Shown one piece after another: positions 1 through 5,925 of a stretch of 6,478 nt of DNA. How positions within the stretch are numbered: the first letter of the stretch is position 1; every line of letters begins with the position of its first letter. The position numbers and the translations under genes were made by a program. Origin of the DNA: Planctomycetia bacterium (GTDB lineage: Bacteria > Planctomycetota > Planctomycetia > Gemmatales > Gemmataceae); contig JANXSH010001199.1 in the NCBI GenBank assembly GCA_025356615.1, positions 1 through 6,478 on the forward strand, read 5' to 3'. Under the pieces are notes generated by a model. The model ran no database searches, was not told the DNA's origin, and worked only from the letters and a program-made list of their open reading frames with translations.

Positions 1-629
1 AGGCCGTAGCGGACGATCTCGGCGTCGGTGGTATACAGATCGATCACGTCGAGGTTGCCCGCGTGGACGCCGCGATAGGCGAGCGAGTGTTCCAGGCCGT
101 TGGGCGTGCCGAAAGGCAGCCCGTAGGACTTGCGCAGGCCGCGCCAGCCATCGTCGCGCTCGATGAAGGCGTGGCTGAGGCCGAGGCGAAGTTTCGGGTG
201 CCCCTTCAGGTCCGAAATGGAGCGGATGCCGAGGGCCTCCGCGTGATCCTCGCGCATGCCGAGCGCGTAGTTGTTGCGGAAGCCGAGGGGCCGGCTGATC
301 TTCAACCCCTGCTTCGCGAGGGCGGCGGCGAGTTTCTCGGGAGAGCGAACATCTTCTTTGACAAGGAGTTCGCGCGTCAAGGTGCCGGTGTATTCGACGT
401 AGACATCCAACTCGCCAACGAGGAGACCGTTCCAGGTCTTGCTCGTGTCGCCGAGCCGGGCGCGGTGGACGGCGGGGACACCGGCCTGCTCGCTGAGGAG
501 CCGGACGAGTTCGCCCAGGATCACCGACTCGGTAAACGCTTTCGACCCGACGCGGACCGGGCTTGCCTGGCTAGGTGTCGGGGTAGCGACGATCAGGAAC
601 GGAACGAGCCAGAGGCAGAGTCGGGGCAT
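1..629 (-). CDS. Osmoprotectant/glycine-betaine-type ABC transporter substrate-binding protein (3' end beyond window)
   Basis: Reverse-strand translation from the ATG at 629 gives 209 codons with no stop before the edge. Residues 1-22 look like a signal peptide (MPRLCLW, hydrophobic stretch, cleavage after SQA), placing the protein in the periplasm. The rest carries the marks of the OpuAC/ProX/OsmF/EgtU binding-protein family: VGSKAFTESVILGEL (27-41), DVYVEYTGT (75-83), GFRNNYALGM (117-125), LSHAFIERDDGW (151-162) and DLYTTDAEI (197-205). Family members bind quaternary ammonium solutes such as glycine betaine, choline or carnitine, or ergothioneine in EgtU; the ligand here cannot be read. The start lies inside the 3' end of the ATPase gene (37-nt overlap), with GAGAGGA seven bases ahead of the ATG, so the two should be cotranscribed and coupled. 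The family is usually about 300 aa, so at least 90 residues lie outside, or a fused permease follows. Family call strong; substrate open. Confidence 0.9.
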   Translation of the reverse strand, partial: MPRLCLWLVPFLIVATPTPSQASPVRVGSKAFTESVILGELVRLLSEQAGVPAVHRARLGDTSKTWNGLLVGELDVYVEYTGTLTRELLVKEDVRSPEKLAAALAKQGLKISRPLGFRNNYALGMREDHAEALGIRSISDLKGHPKLRLGLSHAFIERDDGWRGLRKSYGLPFGTPNGLEHSLAYRGVHAGNLDVIDLYTTDAEIVRYG

Positions 630-1387
630 TCGTAGATCCTCTCATCGCGGGACGGGACGGCGAGGGGCGAGCGCTGGGCGTTGACGAATCGCGCGACGAA
701 GTCGTCGGCGGGCCGCTCGACCAGTTCGGCGAAGGTCGCCTTCTGGACGATTCGCCCCTCGCGCAGCAGGACGAGCAGGTCGCCGAGGTAGCCGGCCTCG
801 CCGAGGTCGTGCGTGACCAGGACGACCGTCTTGCCGAGCGCCGCGAAGATGCGCTTGAGGTCGGCCTGGAGGTCCGAGCGAATGAGCGGGTCGAGCGCGC
901 CGAGGGGTTCGTCGAGGAGGATCAACGCCGGGTCGAGCATGAGGGCGCGCATGAGGCTGACGCGCTGCCGTTGCCCGCCGGACAACTGGGCGGGGTAGGC
1001 GTCGAGTCGGTCTCCGGGAAACTTCGTGAGCTCGACGAGTTCCCCGAGCCGGGCCTCGATCCACGCATTGCCCCGGCCCAGGTGACGTGCCATCAAGACG
1101 ACGTTGCCGCGTGCCGTCAGGTGCGGGAAGAGGCCGCCGTCCTGCACCACGAATCCGATCTCCCGGCGTATCATGCGGGCGGCGTCCACCGTCATTGGCC
1201 GACCGCGAAACAACACCTCGCCCGCGTCGGGCTGCACGAGGCCGACCATGAGCCGGAGCAGCGTCGATTTGCCGCACCCCGACGGCCCGATCAGGACCGT
1301 CGTCTTGCCCGAGGGGAGGGCGAGGTCCGTCGGGTGGACCGCGACGGTGCCGCGGTAGGATTTGCTGACGCCGGCGAGCTGGAGCAT
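593..1387 (-). CDS. ABC transporter ATP-binding protein, OpuCA/ProV-like importer ATPase without CBS domains
   Basis: A 264-aa ATPase with the full set of ABC motifs: Walker A GPSGCGKST (34-42), Q-loop Q82 in FVVQDGGLFPH, signature LSGGQ (135-139), Walker B ALILLDE (154-160), D-loop GALD (163-166) and switch histidine H193 in VTHD. It should hydrolyse ATP on the cytoplasmic face to drive import through a permease not seen here. The substrate-binding protein directly downstream points to the osmoprotectant/betaine class. ProV and OpuCA are usually near 380-400 aa because of C-terminal CBS domains that sense ionic strength; this one ends after the ATPase domain and a short tail, so that osmosensing device is absent. 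The start fits the family (domain begins at once, MLQLAGVSKSY), but no clear Shine-Dalgarno precedes it. The last ~12 codons overlap the next gene and look unconserved (SGSFRS end). Confidence 0.93.
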   Translation of the reverse strand: MLQLAGVSKSYRGTVAVHPTDLALPSGKTTVLIGPSGCGKSTLLRLMVGLVQPDAGEVLFRGRPMTVDAARMIRREIGFVVQDGGLFPHLTARGNVVLMARHLGRGNAWIEARLGELVELTKFPGDRLDAYPAQLSGGQRQRVSLMRALMLDPALILLDEPLGALDPLIRSDLQADLKRIFAALGKTVVLVTHDLGEAGYLGDLLVLLREGRIVQKATFAELVERPADDFVARFVNAQRSPLAVPSRDERIYECPDSASGSFRS

Positions 1388-1453
1388 GAGTAGGTATCGG
1401 GTGAAGGGCGAGGCGATGAACGTCAGCCGTTAGCATAGGAAGTGGAGGACGAT

Positions 1454-1481
1454 TCGGGCAGGAAGACCTCTTCGTGCCCGA
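1454..1481. terminator. Hairpin between the DUF4365-like operon and the ABC operon; terminator candidate
   Basis: Arms 1454-1465 (TCGGGCAGGAAG) and 1470-1481 (CTTCGTGCCCGA) pair over 12 positions with a single mismatch around a 4-nt loop (ACCT). It lies 120 nt beyond the stop of the minus-strand gene ending at 1601 and 67 nt ahead of the ATPase start, so it could end transcription of the DUF4365-like pair. No T-run follows on either strand; on the minus strand the next bases are only pyrimidine-rich. It could also be an mRNA or DNA structure with another role. The rest of the gap 1388-1600 holds nothing convincing: a weak -10-like TATGCT (minus, 1437-1432) has no matching -35. Confidence 0.4.
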
Positions 1482-1600
1482 GTTCGATCGGAGCGTGCGG
1501 ATTCTCCTGTGCGCATCACCCTCGCACGCCGCAGAATCTGGCCGTACCTCGAGGCGTTCGATCGGCGGACCGACCTGCGCGGGGAGGTCATGACTCGCGA

Positions 1601-2083
1601 TCAGATCGGTGCGGGTACGAACTGTTGGTGCAGGATGTCGTACCACACCTTCAAACGATCAACGATGGCGTCGATGGCGGCCCGATCGAGGTCGTAGAAC
1701 TCCCCCGGCGGGAGGAATCGTAGTTTTGCACCCTGGGCTTCGACCAGCGGTTCAGCTACCCAGGCGTAGAAGGCACGGTTCTCCCGGACGTTCACGACGA
1801 AGACGCACGCTGGAAGGTAGATCGCTCGGTTCGGAGGCTGAAAAAGCTCCTTCACGCCCTGCATCCATTCCGCCTCGTCCGAAGAGGTCGTTCCCTTCAC
1901 CCGAACCACGAACAGTCTAGTGGAGAAGGGACCGCCCGCATCATCCACCGCGACGAGGAAGTCCACGCCGCCTTCGGTCTTGTTCTTGTTTTGGACGTGA
2001 ACGTCCTTCCTGGATGTCAGGAGCAGCCCGGCAAACGCCTCGCTCCGCTCGGCAACGAACCAGGGGATTTTCTCAGTGGTCAT
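1601..2083 (-). CDS. Small protein with DUF4365/PD-(D/E)XK-like core, second gene of pair
   Basis: A 160-aa soluble protein with no signal peptide or membrane segment. Its N-terminal half reads as a restriction-endonuclease-like core: a helix with acidic residues (AERSEAF, E12 and E15), then GGVDFLVAV (D41), then a hydrophobic strand ending VVRVKG (R61-V-K63). In DUF4365 relatives the last motif is usually QVK, and in active PD-(D/E)XK nucleases ExK; the arginine at this site makes catalysis doubtful. The C-terminal half (YLPACVFVVNVRENRAFYAWV, then a helical tail ending FVPAPI) resembles the later strands of the same family. The start is well placed: AGGAG, formed across the stop codon of the upstream gene, sits six bases before the ATG. 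Codons such as AAA, ACT, GTT and TTT are commoner than in the flanking xerC, hinting at transfer. Family assignment is by motif only; the function is not known. Confidence 0.75.
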   Translation of the reverse strand: MTTEKIPWFVAERSEAFAGLLLTSRKDVHVQNKNKTEGGVDFLVAVDDAGGPFSTRLFVVRVKGTTSSDEAEWMQGVKELFQPPNRAIYLPACVFVVNVRENRAFYAWVAEPLVEAQGAKLRFLPPGEFYDLDRAAIDAIVDRLKVWYDILHQQFVPAPI

Positions 2084-2095
2084 GTCGCGCTCCTA
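2084..2095 (-). promoter_or_regulatory. Shine-Dalgarno overlapping a stop codon (coupling site)
   Basis: On the minus strand the junction reads TAG-GAGCGCGAC-ATG. The stop of the first DUF4365-like gene supplies part of AGGAG, which sits six bases from the next ATG. A ribosome finishing the first gene would be positioned to start the second, so the two proteins are probably made in step. The site also fixes the start of the second gene. Confidence 0.7.
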
Positions 2096-2563
2096 TTCTC
2101 GAAATCGCGAAGCGGCCAGCACCATGTCGCGATTCGACCAAAAGGCATGAAACTCGTCTTGGAGCTGGCGTAGGGTGTCGCAGGAAATCGGGAACCTCGT
2201 CGTCAAGCTCGCCACATGAGGGCGAGGGTCGTTAACGGAGAGGAGATATCCTACTTTCATCGTCTCCACATCTATGCCCACGACGTAGCTGGGTGCGGGG
2301 CATGCCACCATGCGATCGATGTCATCCTGGGAGACCTGAACCTTCAGGCGAACCGGATCTTTTGTGTACCCCTGTAACGTGGCTTTTACCTGGACGAAGA
2401 AATAGTACGCGGGGTGATCGACGAGTTCGATGATGAAGTCGAAGGTCGGGTATTTGTCGCCGAGAAAGCGGGGCCGAAAGTACGGCTCGGGTCGCCCACA
2501 TAACTCTGTCATCAGGATCGGGAAGAGCCACTGGCCACGCTCTCCTATGTCATCTCGAGCCAT
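2093..2563 (-). CDS. DUF4365-like protein, first gene of pair
   Basis: Chosen start ATG at 2563 gives 156 aa beginning MARDDIGERGQW. The frame stays open upstream to 2893, but that stretch (arginine/glycine-rich, no family-like segment) looks like chance reading and crosses the divergent promoter region. GGGGAG lies just ahead of the ATG. Visible motifs: GERGQ helix (E8), FDFIIEL (D42), then YYFFVQVKAT (Q58-V-K60), followed by strands YVVGIDV and GYLLSVN. This is the DUF4365 pattern, a nuclease-like fold in which Q-x-K stands where E-x-K would be; the family's biochemical role is not established. Helical C-terminus (LRQLQDEFHAFW). It is the promoter-proximal gene of a two-gene operon, nine bases ahead of the next gene, which appears to share the same core. 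Base use is less GC-biased than in xerC. Confidence 0.8.
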   Translation of the reverse strand: MARDDIGERGQWLFPILMTELCGRPEPYFRPRFLGDKYPTFDFIIELVDHPAYYFFVQVKATLQGYTKDPVRLKVQVSQDDIDRMVACPAPSYVVGIDVETMKVGYLLSVNDPRPHVASLTTRFPISCDTLRQLQDEFHAFWSNRDMVLAASRFRE

Positions 2564-2611
2564 TCGACTCCCCGCAGCGTGAACTACTCGGACGAACGGA
2601 CTGTTTAGAAA

Positions 2612-2617
2612 ATTGTA
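2612..2617 (-). promoter_or_regulatory. -10-like box ahead of the DUF4365-like operon
   Basis: On the minus strand TACAAT (5 of 6 to the sigma-70 -10 consensus) lies about 49 bases ahead of the ATG at 2563, in the most A+T-rich part of the divergent region. No convincing -35 is seen 16-18 bases upstream (TTCTCG at best), so this is a weak call. Confidence 0.3.
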
Positions 2618-2846
2618 TCTCGCAGTCTGTTGGGCGAGAAGCCCAGGGGCGAACTCCTTGAAATCCTCCGACACATTCCTCCGAACTAGGATATTGTTCT
2701 GGACCGCCTCCCTGCCCCGATTCCGCCGTCCGTGCCGATCCTCCTGCCCGCATTCCCCCCGCGCGCCCCACATTCCGCGCACATCGGCTGAAACTCCCCG
2801 CCCCGGTTGGTCGATACAAGAGGCGAGTCTAACCGCGCCAACGGCG

Positions 2847-2853
2847 AGGAGGT
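2847..2853 (+). promoter_or_regulatory. Strong Shine-Dalgarno that sets a TTG start
   Basis: AGGAGGT at 2847-2853 is a near-perfect Shine-Dalgarno five bases before the TTG at 2859. No in-frame ATG lies in the right place: the nearby ATG at 2875 is out of frame, and the in-frame ATG at 2613 lacks support. The site therefore argues for initiation at TTG. Confidence 0.7.
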
Positions 2854-2858
2854 GGAGC

Positions 2859-3095
2859 TTGTCTCGTGAGTACAATGTCGTGGCGCTCATCAAGGGCGAT
2901 GAGAAGTACGTCTACGTCTACGACGACGACAGTCGCGCCTCGCTGATCGAGACGTTCCACCAGCACGCGGCGCACCCGGACTTGGCCCTCAACTGGTTCG
3001 ACGCGGTCGTCCTGACGCAGAAGGCCGAGGAGCAGGCCGAGACCGCCCCGCCGAGCCTGGCACCCGTGAGCCACGAGCCGCGCCCGCGCATCTGA
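2859..3095 (+). CDS. Small hypothetical protein upstream of xerC (TTG start)
   Basis: With initiation at the TTG this is a 78-aa soluble protein starting (M)SREYNVVALIKGDEKY. The first ~55 residues look folded: alternating strands NVVALIKG and KYVYVYDDDS, a helix SLIETFHQHAAHPDLALNW, then FDAVVLTQKAEEQAE. The last ~20 residues are proline-rich and probably disordered. GC-rich third positions begin at about this start and continue to the stop, unlike the sequence upstream, which supports both the gene and the start. It precedes xerC by 34 bases on the same strand and is probably cotranscribed. I do not recognise a named family or function. The acidic YDDDS turn and aromatic strand could suggest a binding surface, but that is only a guess. 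Confidence 0.75.
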   Translation: MSREYNVVALIKGDEKYVYVYDDDSRASLIETFHQHAAHPDLALNWFDAVVLTQKAEEQAETAPPSLAPVSHEPRPRI

Positions 3096-3129
3096 CCCGC
3101 CCCCCCGATCGACCCCGAAGAGTGACCCA

Positions 3130-4023
3130 ATGCGAGAGAGCCTGTCCGACTTCCTGCGACACCTCGGGGTCGAGAAGAATTCTTCGGCCCACACCGTGAA
3201 GTCCTACCGCGAGGATCTCACGCAGGGCGTCGATTTCTTCTGCGAACGCCTCGGCAGCCCGACGGCCCGCCCGACGCAACTATCGACGCGCGTCCTGCGG
3301 GCCTACCTCGCCTGGCTGCACGAGCAGGGGTACGCCCGCAGCACGATCTCCCGTCGCCTCGCGTCGCTCCGCTCGTGGTGTCGGTATCTCTGTCGGCAGG
3401 GAGTGCTGACGAGTAACCCCGCGCTGGGGTTGCGCGGCCCGCGTCAGGAGACGAGGCTGCCCAAGTTCATCGGCCAGGAGGACATGGGCAAACTGCTGAC
3501 CGCCCCGGCGACCGAGGGGCCGCTCGCCCTCCGCGACAAGGCGATGCTCGAGACGCTCTACTCGGCGGGCCTCCGCGTCAGTGAGCTGACCGGCCTCGAC
3601 GTGACGGACCTCGACCTCGACGAGGGGCTTGCCACCGTTCGCGGCAAGGGCCGGCGCGAACGCCTCGCCCTCTTGGGACCGCCCTCGGTCGACGCGCTGC
3701 GGGCCTGGCTCGCCGTCCGCGAGGGCGTCGGCAGGGGGGCGAGTCAGTCGGCGGTGTTCCTCAACAAGCACGGCACCCGGCTCTCGACGCGGAGCGTCGC
3801 CCGCATGCTCGACGGCTACGTTCGGAAGACGGGACTCGACCCCACGTCCAGCCCGCACACCCTCCGACACAGCTTCGCGACGCACCTGCTCGACGAGGGG
3901 GCCGACATCCGCAGCGTGCAAGAATTGCTCGGCCACCGCAGCCTGGCCACGACGCAGATCTACACGCACGTGACGACGCAGAAGCTCCGCGAAAGTTACG
4001 ACAAGAGCCACCCCCGCGCATGA
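3130..4023 (+). CDS. xerC: Tyrosine recombinase XerC
   Basis: A 297-aa tyrosine recombinase, the usual Xer length. The N-terminal core-binding SAM-like domain spans about residues 1-100 (SLSDFLRHL, AHTVKSYREDL, STISRRLASLRSWCRYL). The catalytic domain has every expected residue: R149 in AGLRVSEL, K173 in RGKGRR, H243 and R246 in PHTLRHSFATHLL, H269 in LLGHRSLATTQIYTH, and nucleophile Y278. The XerC rather than XerD assignment rests on the LPKFIGQEDM linker and the C-terminal YDKSHPRA. With XerD it would resolve chromosome dimers at a dif site near the terminus; no dif site was recognised here. No attachment sites or phage genes accompany it, so this is a housekeeping recombinase rather than an element integrase. 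It sits between the 78-aa gene and the thioredoxin-fold gene, with 33-34 nt gaps, in one probable transcript. Confidence 0.93.
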   Translation: MRESLSDFLRHLGVEKNSSAHTVKSYREDLTQGVDFFCERLGSPTARPTQLSTRVLRAYLAWLHEQGYARSTISRRLASLRSWCRYLCRQGVLTSNPALGLRGPRQETRLPKFIGQEDMGKLLTAPATEGPLALRDKAMLETLYSAGLRVSELTGLDVTDLDLDEGLATVRGKGRRERLALLGPPSVDALRAWLAVREGVGRGASQSAVFLNKHGTRLSTRSVARMLDGYVRKTGLDPTSSPHTLRHSFATHLLDEGADIRSVQELLGHRSLATTQIYTHVTTQKLRESYDKSHPRA

Positions 4024-4056
4024 CCCGACCATGATCCGACGGCAGGAGACAAAGGA

Positions 4057-5235
4057 ATGAACGCGATCTGCCAAGTCCGGGCGTGCCCCGGTCCAGATCC
4101 ACGTCGCATCCGCCGCCCCTCGGCGGTCCTTCTGGTCGCCTGCGCGCTGGTCTTCTTCGTGCCCGCACTCGCCCACGCCGAGCCGGTCCGCTGGCGGACG
4201 GACTACGGTACGGCGCTCAAGGAGGCGACCGCGAAGGGCGTCCCCCTGCTGGTCAACGTCGGGTCGGCCGATTGCTTCTACTGCGTACAACTCGACAAGC
4301 GGACCTTCATCGACGAGGAGATCAGCAAGATCCTCAACACGCGGTTCGTGCCCCTGAAGCTCGACGGCAACAAGAATCCGACGCTCACCCAGGCACTCAA
4401 GGTCGAGAAATATCCGACCCTGATCTTCGCCAGCCCCGAGGGGAACATCTTGGGCTACCGCGAGGGGTTCATCGAGATCGCCCCCTTCAAGGAGCAGCTC
4501 GTCAAGGTGCTGACCGCCGTCGCCACCCCCGACTGGATGCAGCGCGACTACGAGGCGGCCGGCAAGGCGATCGACAAGAAGGAATACGGGCGGGCGGTGA
4601 CGCTCCTCAAGAGCGTCGTCGAGGACGGTAAGAGCCGACCCGTGCAGGTCAAGGCGCGACAGTACCTCGAGGCCGTCGAGAAGCAGGCCGGCGAGCACGC
4701 GACCAAGGCGAAGGCGCTCGCCGACAAGGGCATGAACGACGAGGCGATCGCGGCGCTCGAGACGCTGGACAAGACGTTCCCCGGAACGCAGGCGGCCCGG
4801 CGCGGGTCACAGTTCCGGCTCGAGCTGACGAGCCGGGGCAAGACGGTCGGCGACCGCGAGAAGCAGGCGCGGGAGATGCTCGCCCAGGCCCGCGAGGACC
4901 ACAAGGCCCAGCGCTTCCTCTGCTGCCTCGACCGCTGCGAGCAACTCTCGACCGACTTCGGCGACCTCCCCGAGGGGCGGGACGCCGACAAGCTCTCGAC
5001 CGAGATCAAGGAGAACACCGAGTGGGCCGCCAAGGCCGCCGACCAGCTCGGCGACCGGCTGTGCATCCTGTACATCGCCCAGGCCGACGCCTGGCTGAAG
5101 AAGGGCCAACCCCAGCAGGCGATCCTACACCTCGACCGCCTGGTGAAGTTCTACCCCACGAGCCGCCACGCCGACCTCGCACGCGGCAAGCTCGCACGCC
5201 TGCGCGGCGGGCCGGAGGTGCCGGGGGAGAAGTAG
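4057..5235 (+). CDS. Exported thioredoxin-fold protein with TPR-like C-terminal region
   Basis: A 392-aa protein. Residues 1-41 form a long signal sequence: a basic stretch RRIRRP (16-21), hydrophobic VLLVACALVFFVPA, and a likely cut after AHA41. A thioredoxin_7-like domain follows (about 45-155): VPLLVNVGSADCFYC with C73-F-Y-C76, the KRTFIDEEIS helix, and cis-proline P120 in EKYPTLIF. From ~160 the protein is helical and repeat-like (KEYGRAVTLLKSVVED, MNDEAIAALETLDKTFPG, KGQPQQAILHLDRLVKFYPTS), resembling TPR units. Extra cysteines C289, C290, C294 (FLCCLDRC) and C336 are odd for a periplasmic TPR. The likely role is thiol-disulfide handling or protein contact outside the cytoplasm; the partner is unknown. 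CAGGAG eight bases before the ATG supports the start, though a shorter start nearer the hydrophobic core is possible. It is the last gene of the plus-strand run; a decayed copy of its 3' end lies at 5926-6004. Confidence 0.87.
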   Translation: MNAICQVRACPGPDPRRIRRPSAVLLVACALVFFVPALAHAEPVRWRTDYGTALKEATAKGVPLLVNVGSADCFYCVQLDKRTFIDEEISKILNTRFVPLKLDGNKNPTLTQALKVEKYPTLIFASPEGNILGYREGFIEIAPFKEQLVKVLTAVATPDWMQRDYEAAGKAIDKKEYGRAVTLLKSVVEDGKSRPVQVKARQYLEAVEKQAGEHATKAKALADKGMNDEAIAALETLDKTFPGTQAARRGSQFRLELTSRGKTVGDREKQAREMLAQAREDHKAQRFLCCLDRCEQLSTDFGDLPEGRDADKLSTEIKENTEWAAKAADQLGDRLCILYIAQADAWLKKGQPQQAILHLDRLVKFYPTSRHADLARGKLARLRGGPEVPGEK

Positions 5236-5274
5236 GGACCGTTGATTCGGAGCGGGCTATCCCGTCGATCGAAC

Positions 5275-5307
5275 ACCATGATCGTCTCGAGAGATCGAGA
5301 TCGTGGT
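5275..5307. terminator. Imperfect hairpin between convergent genes
   Basis: ACCATGATC (5275-5283) pairs with GATCGTGGT (5299-5307) with one G-T wobble, enclosing the self-complementary TCTCGAGA (5286-5293). It lies in the 78-nt gap between the ends of two convergent genes, where a bidirectional terminator would be expected. No T-run follows on either strand, so the call rests on position and pairing only. Confidence 0.3.
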
Positions 5308-5313
5308 CGCACC

Positions 5314-5811
5314 TCATTCCACCTCTCCGGACTTCACGCGAACGAAGACGTGCCGGCCTACACCTCTCGCCTTCCGGGGGAGGAAGTCGAGTGGCCTGCC
5401 CAGCTTGGGGAAGCTCTGGAGCAATACGGTCAACCGATCCCCTTCGAGTTGGCAGATCGACGGGTAGGTCTCCCCATTCGCGTGGCCGCCTACCACGGTC
5501 AGGTCGAGCGTCGCCGGCTTCTGGGTTGAGTTCAACTTGTAGGTCCAACTCCCCGAATTCCGCTTTCCCTTCGTGAAGAGGGTGATGGTGTTTGGCTTGA
5601 TGACCCAGTGGAGCCGAATGGGTTCTTCGGCTGCGGACCGATCGACGCCTTCGGACTCGACGGAAACCTGCTTCCAGGTGCCCAGGATGTGATCGCGTTC
5701 CGTTTTTCCCCTCTCTCGGTAAACGGGAGCTGGGGCACCCGTCGATATACCGGCACAGGCAATGGCCACGAGGAATAGAGCGGGGAGTCGGCGATCCTTC
5801 ACTTCGAGCAT
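5314..5811 (-). CDS. TIGR03067-family exported protein
   Basis: A 165-aa protein with an N-terminal export signal (KDRRLP, then ALFLVAIACAGIS, likely cut near GAPAP at 26-29). C19 lies in a poor lipobox (AIAC), so a lipoprotein is possible but not favoured. The mature part follows the TIGR03067 pattern: HILGTWKQVSVESEG (41-55), LHWVIKPNTITLF, a GSWTYKLN strand, KPATLDLTVVGG (98-109), then QLEGDRLTVLL (121-131) and GRPLDF (138-143). The family is a small beta-rich domain, very abundant in planctomycetes, with no assigned activity. The C-terminus is basic and slightly longer than the core. It is convergent with the thioredoxin-fold gene and stands alone downstream of its own promoter. Codon use is less GC-biased than in xerC. 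Family call good, function unknown. Confidence 0.85.
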   Translation of the reverse strand: MLEVKDRRLPALFLVAIACAGISTGAPAPVYRERGKTERDHILGTWKQVSVESEGVDRSAAEEPIRLHWVIKPNTITLFTKGKRNSGSWTYKLNSTQKPATLDLTVVGGHANGETYPSICQLEGDRLTVLLQSFPKLGRPLDFLPRKARGVGRHVFVRVKSGEVE

Positions 5812-5868
5812 GGTATTTTCGCTTCCGTCACAAGTCGGCTTACTGTAGGGTTTTTCCGTCGCGTGGTG

Positions 5869-5898
5869 AGTATACCAGAACCTGTCGCCAATTCACAA
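5869..5898 (-). promoter_or_regulatory. Extended -10 promoter for the TIGR03067 gene
   Basis: On the minus strand -35 TTGTGA (5898-5893) and -10 TATACT (5874-5869) are separated by 18 bases, and TGG directly before the -10 forms an extended -10. Start of transcription would be near 5862, giving a leader of about 50 nt to the ATG at 5811. The pattern follows the sigma-70 consensus; planctomycete promoters are less well characterised, so the call is moderate. Confidence 0.5.
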
Positions 5899-5925
5899 AC
5901 GACGGTTACACTTCTAGTTACAGTG

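Larger units (their letters stand above)
2564..2858. other. Divergent intergenic region
   Basis: Some 295 bases separate the minus-strand DUF4365-like operon from the plus-strand small gene/xerC run. Both strands have long open frames here (plus from 2613, minus from 2893), but neither encodes anything recognisable and each extends a real gene upstream without adding family-like sequence. The region is locally A+T-richer around 2600-2700 and presumably holds promoters in both directions. A TAGGATATT stretch near 2688 could be part of a plus-strand promoter, but no paired element is clear. Confidence 0.5.

Noticed and set aside
63..635. Plus-strand open frame of 190 codons
   Set aside because: It is antisense to the substrate-binding protein, whose reverse-strand translation shows clear family motifs and a signal peptide.
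2613..2858. N-terminal extension of the 78-aa gene to an ATG at 2613
   Set aside because: The extra part has non-coding-like composition (many R, S, P) and no Shine-Dalgarno, whereas the TTG at 2859 has a near-perfect one.
2564..2893. N-terminal extension of the first DUF4365-like gene to an ATG at 2893
   Set aside because: The added 110 residues look unstructured and unlike any family, cross the divergent region and overlap the start of the 78-aa gene. The family-like sequence begins right after the ATG at 2563, which has a GGGGAG ahead of it.
3130..4023. Integrase of a mobile island
   Set aside because: Length, linker and C-terminal end match housekeeping XerC; no attachment sites, tRNA or phage genes are near.
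3280..4698. Minus-strand open frame of 472 codons
   Set aside because: A shadow produced by the high GC content; it lies across xerC and the thioredoxin-fold gene, both with complete motifs.
5242..5529. Plus-strand open frame of 95 codons
   Set aside because: Antisense to the TIGR03067-family gene, which has a signal peptide, family motifs and a promoter.
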